NCBI RefSeq assembly: GCF_011250645.1
Contig: NZ_JAANNO010000006.1
Coordinates: forward strand, 1 to 64,000
DNA: 64,000 nucleotides
DNA from: Motilibacter aurantiacus
GTDB taxonomy: Bacteria > Actinomycetota > Actinomycetes > Motilibacterales > Motilibacteraceae
Direction: 5' to 3'
Every line of letters starts with the position of its first letter. The first letter of the stretch is position 1. Positions 42,544 to 59,322 of the stretch are shown piece by piece. Below the pieces are notes generated by a model. The model made no database searches, was not told the origin of the DNA, and worked only from the letters and a program-made list of their open reading frames with translations. The translations under genes were made by a program, and so were the position numbers.

Positions 42544-43427
42544 TCAGTGGCCTCCCGCCGCCACGGGGGCGCCGAGGCAGTCGGCCGGCACGGTGCCCAC
42601 GTCCGCCCAGCGGACGCTCTCCCCACGGAAGACCGGGCCCTCGGTGCAGGAGCGGACCATGCGCGTCACGCCGTCCTCGCCGACGACGGGCAGCACGCAC
42701 GTCATGCACACCCCGATGCCGCAGGCCATCGCCTCCTCGACGGCGACCTGCGCCGGGATCCCCGCGCCCGCAGCCACGTCCGACACGGCCCGCAGCATGG
42801 CCATGGGGCCGCAGGCGTAGACGACGTCGGTGGCGGCGCGCTCGATGACGCGGGGCAGGGCGTCGGTGACCCGCCCCCGGATGCCGAGCGAGCCGTCGTC
42901 CGTCGTCACCGTGACCGAGTCGGCCATCCGCTTGGCCTCGAGGACGCCGAAGAGCCGTTCCTCCGTCGCGGCGCCGAGCACGATGTCGACCCGGCAGCCG
43001 CGGGCGCGCAGCCGCTCGGCGAGGGTGAACAGCGGCGCGGAGCCGTAGCCGCCCCCGACGAGCGCGCAGCTGGCCGGCTCCTTGGGCAGCGCGAACGGCG
43101 TCCCCAGCGGGCCGACGACGTCGACCGGGTCGTGCGGCCGGCGCGAGGCCAGCCACTGGGTGCCCGGCCCGTGGGCCGACACGACGATCTCGACCGTGCC
43201 GCCGTAGACGCCGCGCTCCTGGCAGCGGTGGATGCTGAAGCTGCGCCGCAGCAGCATGCTCGAGCTCTGGTCGCCGATGGCGAGCGCGACGAAGTGGCCG
43301 GGGCGGAAGCGCTCGGCCACCCCCGGCGCGAGCAGGGTGATCGCGGCGTACGCCCCGACGCGCCGCACGGACAGCACCTCGCCGCGCACCTGCACGACCC
43401 CGCCGAGCGGGGCGCTGGGAGCCACCG

Positions 43428-43431
<4 letters not shown>
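42544..43431 (-). CDS. pyrK: Dihydroorotate dehydrogenase electron-transfer subunit
   Basis: FAD and 2Fe-2S protein (295 aa) passing electrons from PyrD to NAD. The FAD-binding part has [12 protein letters not shown] region [16 protein letters not shown]; iron-sulfur cysteines are in [14 protein letters not shown] and the later [12 protein letters not shown] 43431 overlaps the carB stop (ATGA). Confidence 0.94.
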
Positions 43432-46757
<3,326 letters not shown>

Positions 46758-47879
46758 TCAGCGACGTCCCTTCTTGTCGAGCATCAGGTCACGGAACCGG
46801 TCGAAGAGGTACGCCGCGTCGTGCGGCCCGCCGGCGGCCTCGGGGTGGTACTGGACGGAGAACGCGGGGGCGTCGAGCAGCCGGAGCCCCTCCACCACGT
46901 TGTCGTTGAGCCCGACGTGGCTCACCTCGGCCCGGCCGTACGGCGTCTCGACCGGCGTGCCGTCGACCGGCGCGTCGACCGCGAAGCCGTGGTTGTGGGC
47001 CGTGACCTCCACCTTGCCGGTGGCGCGGTCCTGGACCGGCTGGTTGATCCCGCGGTGGCCGTAGCGCAGCTTGTAGGTCCCGAGGCCGAGCGCGCGGCCG
47101 AGGATCTGGTTGCCGAAGCAGATGCCGAAGGTCGGCAGCTCGCGCTCCAACGCCCCGCGGACGGCCTCGACCGGCCCGTCGGTCGTCGCCGGGTCACCCG
47201 GCCCGTTGCTCACGAAGAGCCCGTCCGGCGCGACGGCGAGGATGTCCTCGATCGTGCTCGTCGCGGGCAGCACGTGGACCTCGATGCCGCGGTCGGCCAT
47301 CCGCAGCGGGGTCGCGCGCTTGACGCCGAGGTCGAGGCAGGCGACGCGCAGCTGCGCCTCGCCGACGGCGGGCACGACGTACGGCTCGGGCGTGGTGACC
47401 TCGGCGGCGAGGTCGGCCCCGACCATCCCGGGGCTGGTGAGCACGCGCTCGAGCAGCTTGGCCGGGTCGTCCTCCATCGTGGACAGGCCCACGCGCATCG
47501 CACCGCGCTCGCGCAGGTGCCGGGTCAGCGCGCGGGTGTCGACGCCCCCGACGCCGACGACGCCCTGCTCGCGCAGCTCGTCCTGCAGGGTGCGCTGTGC
47601 GCGCCAGTTGGACGGGCGGCGGGCGGGGTCGCGCACGACGTAGCCGGAGACCCAGACGCGGCGCGACTCGGGGTCCTCGTCGTTGACGCCGGTGTTGCCC
47701 ACGTGCGGGGCGGTCATGACGACGACCTGCCGGTGGTACGACGGGTCGGTCAGCGTCTCCTGGTAGCCGGTCATGCCGGTGGCGAAGACGGCCTCGCCGA
47801 AGGCCTCGCCGTCGGCGCCGAAGGCCTCGCCGCGGAAGGTGCGCCCGTCCTCGAGGACGAGCAGGGCGTCGCGGGCCAT
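46758..47879 (-). CDS. carA: Carbamoyl-phosphate synthase small subunit
   Basis: Glutamine amidotransferase subunit (373 aa) delivering ammonia to CarB. The N-terminal half is the CPSase domain ([17 protein letters not shown]). The class-I amidotransferase has the nucleophile Cys254 in [10 protein letters not shown] and YHPEAAGGP with catalytic His and Glu. ATG 47879 overlaps the stop of the preceding gene by one base (TGATG). Confidence 0.96.
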   Translation of the reverse strand: MARDALLVLEDGRTFRGEAFGADGEAFGEAVFATGMTGYQETLTDPSYHRQVVVMTAPHVGNTGVNDEDPESRRVWVSGYVVRDPARRPSNWRAQRTLQDELREQGVVGVGGVDTRALTRHLRERGAMRVGLSTMEDDPAKLLERVLTSPGMVGADLAAEVTTPEPYVVPAVGEAQLRVACLDLGVKRATPLRMADRGIEVHVLPATSTIEDILAVAPDGLFVSNGPGDPATTDGPVEAVRGALERELPTFGICFGNQILGRALGLGTYKLRYGHRGINQPVQDRATGKVEVTAHNHGFAVDAPVDGTPVETPYGRAEVSHVGLNDNVVEGLRLLDAPAFSVQYHPEAAGGPHDAAYLFDRFRDLMLDKKGRR

Positions 47880-48430
47880 CAGGACTTCACCTCCACGAGC
47901 CCCTGCACCGCTGCCAGCAGCGCGTCCCGGTCGGCCGCGGCGCGTGGCCGGAACCCCGTGTCGAGCTGACGCGTCCCGTGCTCCCAGGTGACGACCACCA
48001 ATCCGCCTTCCTCTACGAACTTGCCCGCCATCCCGCGCTCGAGCCGGCCGCCCCGCAGGGCGGCCGTCGGCACGAAGACGTCGGGGGCGCCGACGCGGGC
48101 GAAGAGCACGCCCGCGTCGGACACGATCATGTGGGCCAGGCTGCGCACGCCCAGCCCGTGGGGGACGATCCGGTCCAGCCAGTCGCCGGCGGTCGTCGTG
48201 ACGACGTACGTCCCCTCGCCGCGGGCGCGGACGGCGCCGCGCGCGACCGCCTCGGGCACCTGCGGCAGCGCGGGGACGTCGGACTGGCGCGCGCCGCGCT
48301 TGCGCCAGCCCCTCCAGAGCAGCAGGTAGCCCAGCGCCAGCGCGGCGAGCAGGCCGCCGACGAGCCAGAGCCGCTCCCCGAGCTTGGTCAGGTGCTGCTG
48401 CTCGGCGGCGAGCAGGACGGCCTCGCTCAT
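47879..48430 (-). CDS. Membrane-anchored PH-like protein of the pyr operon
   Basis: Protein of 183 aa. One transmembrane helix at about 20-39 ([18 protein letters not shown]), a basic stop-transfer segment, and a cytoplasmic beta-rich domain from about 70 on. Overlaps pyrC (ATGA) and carA (TGATG) on either side, so it is tightly translated with them. Similar small membrane proteins occupy this place in other actinomycete pyr operons. Function unknown; an anchor for pathway enzymes is only a guess. Confidence 0.75.
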   Translation of the reverse strand: MSEAVLLAAEQQHLTKLGERLWLVGGLLAALALGYLLLWRGWRKRGARQSDVPALPQVPEAVARGAVRARGEGTYVVTTTAGDWLDRIVPHGLGVRSLAHMIVSDAGVLFARVGAPDVFVPTAALRGGRLERGMAGKFVEEGGLVVVTWEHGTRQLDTGFRPRAAADRDALLAAVQGLVEVKS

Positions 48431-49733
48431 GCCAGCGCCCCGTCCAGCACGGTCGGGCGCCCCCGCAGGAACGTCGCGACCACCCGCCCGGGGAGGGTGC
48501 GCCCGGCATAGGGCGTGTTGCGGCTGCGTGAGGCCAGGCCGGCGGGGTCAATGGTGCGCCGTGCCGCCGGGTCGACCAGGACGACGTTGGCCGGCTCCCC
48601 GGCCTGCAGCGGGCGGCCGTGGCCGGTGAGCCGGCCGATGCGGGCCGGCCGGGTCGAGAGCCGGTCGGCCACGCCGGCCCAGTCGAGCAGGCCGGTCTCG
48701 ACCAGCGCCTCCTGGGCGATGGCCAGCGCCGTCTCGAGGCCGAGCATGCCGGGCAGCGCGTTGGCCCACTCGCCCTCCTTGTCCTCGGCGGCGTGCGGGG
48801 CGTGGTCGGTGGCGATCGCGTCGATGACGCCGTCGGCCACGGCCTGGCGCAGCGCCTGCACGTCGTCCTTGCCGCGCAGCGGCGGGTTGACCTTGAAGAC
48901 CGGGTCGTACGTCGCGGCGAGGGACTCGTCGAGCAGCAGGTGGTGCGGGGTGACCTCGGCGGTGACGGCGATGCCGCGCTCCTTGGCCAGCCGCAGGATC
49001 TCGACCGAGCCCCTGGTCGACACGTGGCAGATGTGCAGCCGGCTTCCGACGTGCGCGGCGAGCAGGACGTCGCGGGCGATGACGGCCTCCTCGGCGACCG
49101 ACGGCCAGCCGCGCAGGCCGAGCACCCCGGACAGCGCCCCCTCGTTCATCTGCGCGCCGTCGGTGAGCCGCGGCTCCTGGGCGTGCTGCGCGATGACCCC
49201 GTCGAACGCCTTGACGTACTCCAGCGCCCGGCGCATGAGCACCGCGTCGGAGACGCACTTGCCGTCGTCGGAGAAGACCCGGACCCGGGCGGCGGAGTCG
49301 GCCATCGCCCCGAGCTCGGCGAGCCGCTCGCCGCCCAGCCCGACCGTGACCGCCCCGACCGGCGCGACGTCGCAGTGCCCGGCCTCGCGGCCCAGCCGCC
49401 AGACCTGCTCGACCACGCCGGCGGTGTCGGCGACGGGATCGGTGTTGGCCATGGCGTGCACGGCCGTGAAGCCGCCGAGCGCGGCGGCCCGGGTGCCGGT
49501 CTCGACCGTCTCGGCGTCCTCGCGCCCCGGCTCGCGCAGATGGGTGTGCAGGTCGACCAGGCCCGGGAGCGCGACGAGGCCGTCGGCGTCGACCACGGTC
49601 GCGCCCGCCGCCCCCGCGGTGCCGGCTGCCGTGGCCTCGGCGAGCACGCCGTCACGCAGCACGAGGTCGACCGGGCCGCCTCCGTACGGGCGGGCCCCGC
49701 GCAGGACGAAGGTGGTCGAGTTCGCTGAACCGC

Positions 49734-49737
<4 letters not shown>
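48427..49737 (-). CDS. pyrC: Dihydroorotase
   Basis: Amidohydrolase (436 aa) closing carbamoyl aspartate to dihydroorotate. Zinc motif [10 protein letters not shown] (H64, H66); the later His ligands lie in [10 protein letters not shown] and LHICHVST; the catalytic Asp is in ATDHAPHA. This is the type-I PyrC of Gram-positives. ATG 49737 overlaps the pyrB stop. Confidence 0.95.
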
Positions 49738-51319
<1,582 letters not shown>

Positions 51320-51340
<21 letters not shown>

Positions 51341-52264
51341 CCTTAAAGGATGTCGGTGAGGGGCTGCGGTGCGCCGGCTTGCCGCCGCACCGTCTGGCAC
51401 CGTACCAGCCGGGGCCGGCGGCAGCGTCGCCGCGACCTCGAGCACCGCGCGCGCCACCCGCTGCACGCGCGCGGCAGACGGGTGCCGCTCCAGCTCCACG
51501 GTGACCGAGGACCCGGGCAGCTCGGTGTTGTGCCACTGGCCGAACGTCCCGCTGCACCCTCCGCTGCCGCAGGAGAAGGTCTTGACCGGCAGGCCCGCCC
51601 GCTCGGCGAGGGCGCGCACGAGCGGGCGCGCGCGGGCACCGTAGGAGTCCACGCCGTGCAGCGGCTGGTGCAGCACGACGGTCATCTGCGGGTCGACGCG
51701 CCGGACGAGGCCGAGCAGCGCCCGCGTCTCGGGCTCGCTCGCGGCGGACGGGCCGGGCCAGGTGCTCGACCCGCGCGCGCCCCGCGCGCGCCAGAGCACC
51801 GGGAAGTTGCGGTTGAGGTCGACCCCCCTGGCGTTGACCCGGGTGCGGGCGGCGAGGCCGTCCGGGTTCGCGGTGGGCACCACCCAGAGGTCTATGCCCT
51901 CCGGCAGCCCGCCGCGGCGCAGCAGCCGCGCCACCTGCGCCCCGGCCCGCTCGTCGCCGTGGACCTGGCCGATCACGAGCACGCGGACCGCGGGCGCGCC
52001 CGGCCGCCAGCGCCGTACCGCGACCAGCTGACGGCCGCGCACGGATCGTCCGAAAATGATCACCCTCAGTGAGCTTTGCGGGCTCGACACGGGCACCGCG
52101 GCGCGTCGCTCGGGCAGCGCAGGAGCCGGTGCGTGCGCACCGCCTAGCCTTCGGCTCGGATCGGTCGGGGCGGCACCGGCCGGGGCAGGCAGGGCCGCGG
52201 CGCACACCAGCGCAGCGGTCATCCAGCGGGCCCGACGGCCGGGTCGGGAGCGGGGAAGGAGCAC
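51320..52264 (-). CDS. Secreted M14-family zinc carboxypeptidase/amidase
   Basis: Exported peptidase (314 aa). A signal peptide spans about 1-31 (RRARWMTAALVC...APAGA). The metal site is H102xxE105 in GQVHGDERAG with H199 in VVLHQPLHG; RNFPV-type N/R substrate residues are in DLNRNFPVLW; the catalytic Glu is E257 in SVTVELER. Resembles MpaA-like murein-peptide amidases. GTG 52264 is used; an ATG at 52222 is an alternative. The last codons (RPVQRGG) coincide with the pyrR leader hairpin. Confidence 0.82.
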
Positions 52265-52329
52265 CGGGCCATGGTGACCGGGCCCACTGGCGGCTGTCCC
52301 CCGTACGGATGGTAAGGAGCGGGTTGCGC

Positions 52330-52372
52330 TTGACCTGCGGCCTTCACTCTCCGTAACGTCACTCTAAGTCAC
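52330..52372 (+). promoter_or_regulatory. bldD promoter with autoregulatory BldD box
   Basis: TTGACC (52330-52335), 18-bp spacer, TAACGT (52354-52359). Overlapping the start region is GTCAC-TCTAA-GTCAC (52358-52372), matching the published BldD box pattern GTnAC-nCWGn-GTnAC at all but one fixed base; an extra GTAAC half-site precedes it (52353-52357). BldD is known to repress its own gene in Streptomyces. Confidence 0.75.
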
Positions 52373-52408
52373 GGCCCTCGCGGCCGGTAATCGTCGGGAG
52401 GTTCACGG

Positions 52409-52903
52409 GTGGCAAGCGAGTACGGAAGGGCGCTGGGAGCACGGCTCCGGGCGATCCGGACGCAGCAGGGCCTCTCTCTGCACGGCGTCGAGGAGAAGTC
52501 GGACGGCCGCTGGAAGGCGGTCGTGGTCGGCTCCTACGAGCGCGGGGACCGGGCCGTCACCGTGCAGCGGCTCGCCGAGCTGGCGGACTTCTACGGCGTC
52601 CCGGTGGCCGAGCTGCTGCCCGAGGGCGCGCCCAGCGCCGCGTCGGAGCCCCCGCCGCGGCTCGTCATCGACCTGGAGCGGCTCGGCTCCGTGCCCGCGG
52701 AGAAGGCCGGCCCGCTCGCCCGCTACGCGGCCACCATCCAGAGCCAGCGCGGCGACTACAACGGCCGCGTCCTCTCGATCCGCCAGGACGACCTGCGCAC
52801 CCTGGCGGTGATCTACGACCAGTCCCCCAGCGTGCTCACCGAGCAGCTCATCACCTGGGGCGTGCTCAACCCCGAGGCCCGGCGCGCGGTCGTCGAGGAC
52901 TGA
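52409..52903 (+). CDS. bldD: Developmental regulator BldD (c-di-GMP receptor)
   Basis: Transcription factor of 164 aa. N-terminal XRE-type HTH (LRAIRTQQGLSLHGVEEKS, residues 13-31; SYERGDRAVTVQRLAELADF). The C-terminal domain carries the c-di-GMP signature RGD-x8-RQDD with R114, D116, R125 and D128, the same numbers as in Streptomyces coelicolor BldD. A c-di-GMP tetramer dimerises BldD and switches on DNA binding. GTG 52409 follows GGGAGG by seven bases. Confidence 0.96.
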   Translation: MASEYGRALGARLRAIRTQQGLSLHGVEEKSDGRWKAVVVGSYERGDRAVTVQRLAELADFYGVPVAELLPEGAPSAASEPPPRLVIDLERLGSVPAEKAGPLARYAATIQSQRGDYNGRVLSIRQDDLRTLAVIYDQSPSVLTEQLITWGVLNPEARRAVVED

Positions 52904-52911
52904 CCGGGCGT

Positions 52912-52976
52912 ACGACGAAGCCGTGGAGCGCGGGGCGCGGGTGACGACACCCCCCGGCGCTCCACGGCTTCGTCGT
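52912..52976. terminator. Bidirectional terminator between bldD and nusB
   Basis: A perfect 20-bp inverted repeat (52912-52931 with 52957-52976; arms begin ACGACGAAGCC and end GGCTTCGTCGT) and a 25-nt loop lies between two convergent genes, ending both transcripts. Confidence 0.8.
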
Positions 52977-52996
52977 GCAGGCCGCGCGGCGGGCCG

Positions 52997-53425
52997 CTAG
53001 GAGTCCTGCGGCTCGACCTGTGACAGCTGCGGACGCAGCCCGAGCACGGTGCCGAGCAGCCCGTTGACGAACCCCGGGGACTCGTCGGTCGACAGCTCGC
53101 TGACGAGGGCAACGGCCTCCGCGACGGCCACCGGGCCCGGGATGTCGTCGCGGTGGAGCAGCTCGTAGACCGCGATGCGCAGCACGTTGCGGTCGACCGC
53201 CGGCATGCGGTCGAGCTCCCAGCCCTGCGCGTGCCGGGCCAGGACGGCGTCGATGGCCTCCCGGTGGGCCGCGACGCCCTCGACGAGCTCCACGGCGTAC
53301 GCCGAGACCGGCGGCTCGCCGCGCGAGACGTGCTCGGCGAGCGAGGTCAGCGGGTCACGGCCGCGCTGCTCGGCCTCGAAGAGGACGTCGAGGGCGCGCT
53401 TGCGCGCCTTGTGGCGGGCCGACAC
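52997..53425 (-). CDS. nusB: Transcription antitermination factor NusB
   Basis: All-alpha RNA-binding factor (142 aa) for rRNA antitermination. SARHKARKRALDVLFEAEQRG begins it in two blocks; VDRNVLRIAVYELLHRDDIP and EAVALVSELSTDESPGFVNGLL end it, matching the family. GTG 53425 lies 1 bp after the efp stop. Convergent with bldD. Confidence 0.96.
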   Translation of the reverse strand: MSARHKARKRALDVLFEAEQRGRDPLTSLAEHVSRGEPPVSAYAVELVEGVAAHREAIDAVLARHAQGWELDRMPAVDRNVLRIAVYELLHRDDIPGPVAVAEAVALVSELSTDESPGFVNGLLGTVLGLRPQLSQVEPQDS

Positions 53426-53426
53426 G

Positions 53427-53990
53427 TCAGCTCGACACGCGGCCCAGGTAGGACCCGTCGCGGGTGTCGACCTTGACCTTCTCGCCGCTGGTGATGAAGA
53501 GCGGCACCTGGACCTCGGCGCCGGTCTCGAGGCGCGCCGGCTTGGTGCCACCGGTCGAGCGGTCGCCCTGCAGGCCGGGCTCCGTGTACTCGATGACGAG
53601 CTCGACCGAGGCCGGCAGCTCGATGTAGAGCGGCGTGCCCTCGTGGATCGCGACCATCGCCATCTGGTTCTCGAGCATGTAGTCGGCGTTCTTGCCGACG
53701 GTCGCCGCGGGGACGTTCAGCTGGTCGTACGAGTCCGTGTCCATGAACACGTAGTCGTTGCCGTCCTTGTAGAGGTACTGCATGTCGCGCTTGTCAACGG
53801 TGGCCGTCTCGACCTTGACGCCCGCGTTGAAGGTGCGGTCGACGACCTTGCCGGACAGGACGTTCTTGAGCTTGCTGCGCACGAAGGCGCCGCCCTTGCC
53901 GGGCTTGACGTGCTGGAACTCGATGACGGTCCACAGCTGGCCGTCGATGTTCAGCACCAGGCCGTTCTTCAGGTCGTTGCTCGTCGCCAC
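53427..53990 (-). CDS. efp: Elongation factor P
   Basis: Ribosome factor (187 aa) relieving stalls at polyproline. Three beta domains; the tip loop KPGKGGAF places Lys32 where modification occurs in other bacteria; no EpmA-type enzyme is in the window. [18 protein letters not shown] is the family signature. GTG 53990 with GAGGC upstream. A TAGGCT box (54100-54105, minus) may be the promoter. Confidence 0.96.
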   Translation of the reverse strand: MATSNDLKNGLVLNIDGQLWTVIEFQHVKPGKGGAFVRSKLKNVLSGKVVDRTFNAGVKVETATVDKRDMQYLYKDGNDYVFMDTDSYDQLNVPAATVGKNADYMLENQMAMVAIHEGTPLYIELPASVELVIEYTEPGLQGDRSTGGTKPARLETGAEVQVPLFITSGEKVKVDTRDGSYLGRVSS

Positions 53991-54286
53991 GGGTACGCCT
54001 CGCCTCGTTCGGATGTCCGTCGTTGTGCTCTGCCCGGTGGCCGCAACAAGCACAGGCGTCAGGAGCCGCGTCGCGAGCCGTCCGAAGGCACGGCTTCCCA
54101 GCCTACCGGGGGCGGGCAGGCCCGGGCTCGGGCACCCTGAGGCGCGCGCGGCGGCACCGGCGGCCCCCGCGTCACCCGTCCGGCCGGTCCAGCGCCTCGC
54201 GATCATCCGTCCGGGCCATCGGAGACGTCGCGTTCGCGCCGACTGTCGGGCAGAGGGGGCGAACGGCCCCCGCGAGGGGAGCCCGT

Positions 54287-56623
54287 ATGTCTCTGACCCG
54301 CCGATGGCGCCGCGCGGCCCTGCCCGCCGTGCTCGCGGTGCCGGCCCTGCTGGCGGGCCTCGTCGTGGCCCCGGTGGCACCGGCCGGTGCCGCCACGGTG
54401 GCGGCTCCGGCCGGGCTGGCCCCGGACGCGGGGGCGGTCGTGTCGAACGCGGAGCTCACCTGGGCCCCGGTCGAGGGGGCGACCGGCTACGAGGTCCAGC
54501 TGTCCGACAGCGACGGATTCGACCCCAACGTCCTGGCGGCCACGGTCCCGACGCCGGCCTGGCAGCTGCCGCCGCTCGTGCCGAGCGGCGACTACGTGTG
54601 GCGGGTCCGCGCCACCACCGCCGCGGCTGCCGGCGAGTGGAGCGCGCCCGCGACGCTCACGAGGAGCTGGGACGCAGAGCCGGCGTCGCCGGTCACCGTC
54701 TCCTCGGTCGCGGTGCCGGTCGTCAGCTGGCAGCCCGTCGCCGACGCATCGTTCTACGAAGTCGAGTTCAGCGCCGACCCGTTCCACGACGCCTGGTCCT
54801 ACGAGGGCCGCGAGGACACCCGCCGGTTCACCTGCTACACCCAGCACACCTACCTCGCGCCGTACGGGACGGCCGCGGGCAAGGAGGCGCTGCCGGGCGA
54901 CGAGACCAAGTGCGCGTTCGCCTTCGGCGAGGACCCGCGCGTGCAGTGGCTCGAGGACGAGCAGAAGACGTGCCTGGACAAGACCGAGCCCACCGCCCGC
55001 GCTGTCTGCCTGGCCGACGCCGCCGAGCGGGTGGCCGCCCGCAACCCGATGGAGGGCGGCAAGTTCTTCCCCGGCGCGTGGTACTGGCGGGTCCGGGGCC
55101 GCGACGGGACCGTGAGCGAGGCCAAGACGCCCTTCAACGACCCGGCGCTCAGCTGCACCGGCGTCTGGGACGGCGCCGGCGGCACGAAGAGCGTCTCGGA
55201 CGGCAAGATCACCGTGCCGGTCCCGTCCGCGGTGCCCGGCTACGCGCCCAAGCCGGCCTGCAGCAGCTGGTCCGACCAGGGCACGTTCACCTTCACCTCG
55301 CCGGCGGCGGTCGCCGAGGCCGTGTCGGCGGTGCCGGGCGGTGCCGCGGTCACCCCGGTGGCCGGCGGTGTCGCCTCCGCCACGCCGGTCTTCTCCTGGC
55401 AACCGGTCGACGGGGCGATCAAGTACCGCCTCTACGTGTCGCGCACGAAGGACCTGCGCGACTCCGACCACGTGTGGGAGACCGCCGCGACGAGCCTGTC
55501 GCCCTACGGCACCCTGCCCGACGCCCGGTCGCTCTACTGGGGCGTGCAGGCCTGCGGGTGGCGGCTCTGCGGCCCGGTGAGCGGCCCGCAGCGCTTCGGC
55601 AAGCTCGCGACCTCCCCGGTACGCGCCGTCTCCGCCGTCTCCGCGGGCCCGGTCGTCAGCGCGTCCTGGACGACGCAGACCGCTGCCGTCCCGGCGGGCG
55701 CCCGCGTGGCGGCGACGGACTCCGAGGCCAAGGCGTACCGCGTGCAGGTGGCGGTCGACGGCAACTTCGCCCAGCCGGTCGTCGACGTCACGACCGACCG
55801 GGTCGTGCGCCCCGGCGACCCCGCGGGGACCAGCCGGGTCACGCTCGACGCGAGCAAGCTGGGCAACGGCACCTACACGTGGCGGGTCCGTGCCCTGGAC
55901 GAGTCCGGCTTCGCCTACCCCTGGTCGTCCGGCGCCCCCTTCCGCCGGGACGTCGACACCCCCCAGGCCAGCATCGGAGCCGCCGACGGGATGGCCCTGA
56001 CCGGTGCCGTCCCGCTGGCCTTCAGCGAGCCGGTCACCGGTGTCTCGGGCACCACCGTCGGCCTGGTGGGCGAGGACGGGGCCAAGGTCCGCGGCGTGGT
56101 GACGCGCCAGAGCGGCACGGCCTACACCTTCACCCCGTCCGCGCCGCTGGTCGCGAACACCCGCTACTCCGCGTGGGTGGCGCCGACGGTCCTGGACCTG
56201 TCGGGCAAGAGCGCGATCGCTGTCGGGACGACCGTCCGCACCACCGGGGTCGTGGACAGCGCGAGCTCGGCACTGGTGCGGGTACGCGGCGGCTGGCGCA
56301 CCGTCACGGCCTCCGACGCGGCGGGCAAGTCGTTCGTCCGTGCCACCAAGGGCAAGGCCAAGCCGGCGGTGAAGGCCGTGCTGCGCGGCACCTCCGTGAC
56401 GGTCCACGCCTGCCGGAGCGTGCGGTCGGGCATCGCGACGGTCGCCGTCGACGGGCGCCGGGTGGCGACCGTCGACCTCTACCGGGGCTACAGCAGCTGC
56501 GGCAGGGTCGCGACGGTGAAGGTCCCGGCGGGCAAGCACACCGTGGTCGTGAGCGCGACGAGCAAGGGCAACAAGCGCTCGCGGGGCACCGACCTCGCGG
56601 TGGACGCCATCAGCGGGGCCTGA
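54287..56623 (+). CDS. Large secreted protein with FnIII-like and Ig-like domains
   Basis: Exported protein (778 aa) without membrane anchor. Signal peptide 1-36 (RRWRR...APAGAA). FnIII-like modules at about 48-125, 135-280, 360-435 and 440-555 repeat the pattern [17 protein letters not shown] ... GDYVWRVRA. The second module holds an insertion with six Cys (183, 209, 229, 241, 290, 325). A Big_5/SbsA-type Ig domain covers about 558-652 ([12 protein letters not shown]). The last 120 residues form a beta domain with Cys709 and Cys738. No enzyme motif; likely surface or matrix binding. ATG 54287 with GAGGGGA upstream. Confidence 0.85.
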   Translation: MSLTRRWRRAALPAVLAVPALLAGLVVAPVAPAGAATVAAPAGLAPDAGAVVSNAELTWAPVEGATGYEVQLSDSDGFDPNVLAATVPTPAWQLPPLVPSGDYVWRVRATTAAAAGEWSAPATLTRSWDAEPASPVTVSSVAVPVVSWQPVADASFYEVEFSADPFHDAWSYEGREDTRRFTCYTQHTYLAPYGTAAGKEALPGDETKCAFAFGEDPRVQWLEDEQKTCLDKTEPTARAVCLADAAERVAARNPMEGGKFFPGAWYWRVRGRDGTVSEAKTPFNDPALSCTGVWDGAGGTKSVSDGKITVPVPSAVPGYAPKPACSSWSDQGTFTFTSPAAVAEAVSAVPGGAAVTPVAGGVASATPVFSWQPVDGAIKYRLYVSRTKDLRDSDHVWETAATSLSPYGTLPDARSLYWGVQACGWRLCGPVSGPQRFGKLATSPVRAVSAVSAGPVVSASWTTQTAAVPAGARVAATDSEAKAYRVQVAVDGNFAQPVVDVTTDRVVRPGDPAGTSRVTLDASKLGNGTYTWRVRALDESGFAYPWSSGAPFRRDVDTPQASIGAADGMALTGAVPLAFSEPVTGVSGTTVGLVGEDGAKVRGVVTRQSGTAYTFTPSAPLVANTRYSAWVAPTVLDLSGKSAIAVGTTVRTTGVVDSASSALVRVRGGWRTVTASDAAGKSFVRATKGKAKPAVKAVLRGTSVTVHACRSVRSGIATVAVDGRRVATVDLYRGYSSCGRVATVKVPAGKHTVVVSATSKGNKRSRGTDLAVDAISGA

Positions 56624-56648
56624 CGGCCCACCACCCGCGTGGTGCGAC

Positions 56649-56690
56649 GCGCGCCGTGCTTCCTCCGCCTGGCGAAGGGGCACGGCGCGC
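56649..56690 (+). terminator. Terminator after the FnIII protein
   Basis: GCGCGCCGTGC (56649-56659) and GCACGGCGCGC (56680-56690) form an 11-bp stem 26 bp after the stop. Confidence 0.7.
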
Positions 56691-56799
56691 TCGTGTGCCC
56701 GGGCGGCGATGACTTCCGCCCCGACGGGACGTCTTCCCTGCTGACGCACACGTCGTGCGACCGCGCCGCAGGAGCGGCATCCGAGAGAGGGACCCCGCC

Positions 56800-57243
56800 A
56801 TGACCATGATCTTTATCAACCTGCCGGTCGCGGACGTCCGCGCCTCCGACGCGTTCTGGCAGGCGCTGGGCTACGGGCGCAACGAGCAGTTCTGCGACGA
56901 CCAGGCCACCAACGTGGTCCTCGACGACAACATCACCCTCATGCTGCTGCAGCAGGCGCGTTTCTCCGACTTCCTGCCGGCCGGGACGCCGGTCGCCGGC
57001 CCGCACGCCGGGACACGGGCGCTCTACGCGCTGTCGGCCGACAGCCGGGAGGCCGTCGACACCCTCGTGGACAAGGCCCTCGCAGCCGGCGGCAGCGACT
57101 GGATGCCGGCCCAGGACCACGGCTTCACGTACGGCCGCTCGTTCCGCGACCTCGACGGCCACGTCTTCGAGGTGATGTGGATGAACCCGGCGGTGGCCGC
57201 CGGCGAGGCCGAGGTGCCCGAGCTCGCCGCCGCCGGCTCCTGA
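56800..57243 (+). CDS. VOC-family (glyoxalase/bleomycin-resistance fold) protein
   Basis: Small protein (147 aa) of the vicinal-oxygen-chelate fold. NLPVADVRASDAFWQALGY begins the first beta-alpha-beta-beta-beta unit and YGRSFRDLDGHVFEVMWMNP ends the second. The end motif GHVFEVMW supplies the usual metal Glu. Substrate unknown; many close relatives are annotated as lactoylglutathione-lyase-like. ATG 56800 with GAGAGAGG upstream. Stands alone, convergent with aroQ. Confidence 0.85.
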   Translation: MTMIFINLPVADVRASDAFWQALGYGRNEQFCDDQATNVVLDDNITLMLLQQARFSDFLPAGTPVAGPHAGTRALYALSADSREAVDTLVDKALAAGGSDWMPAQDHGFTYGRSFRDLDGHVFEVMWMNPAVAAGEAEVPELAAAGS

Positions 57244-57262
57244 CCGCGGGACCGGGCCCGGC

Positions 57263-59322
<2,060 letters not shown>

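Noticed and set aside
54203-56749. An 848-codon minus-strand frame opposite the FnIII protein
   Set aside because: The plus-strand reading has a signal peptide, repeated FnIII modules and a terminator; the opposite reading is His/Arg/Gly-rich without features.
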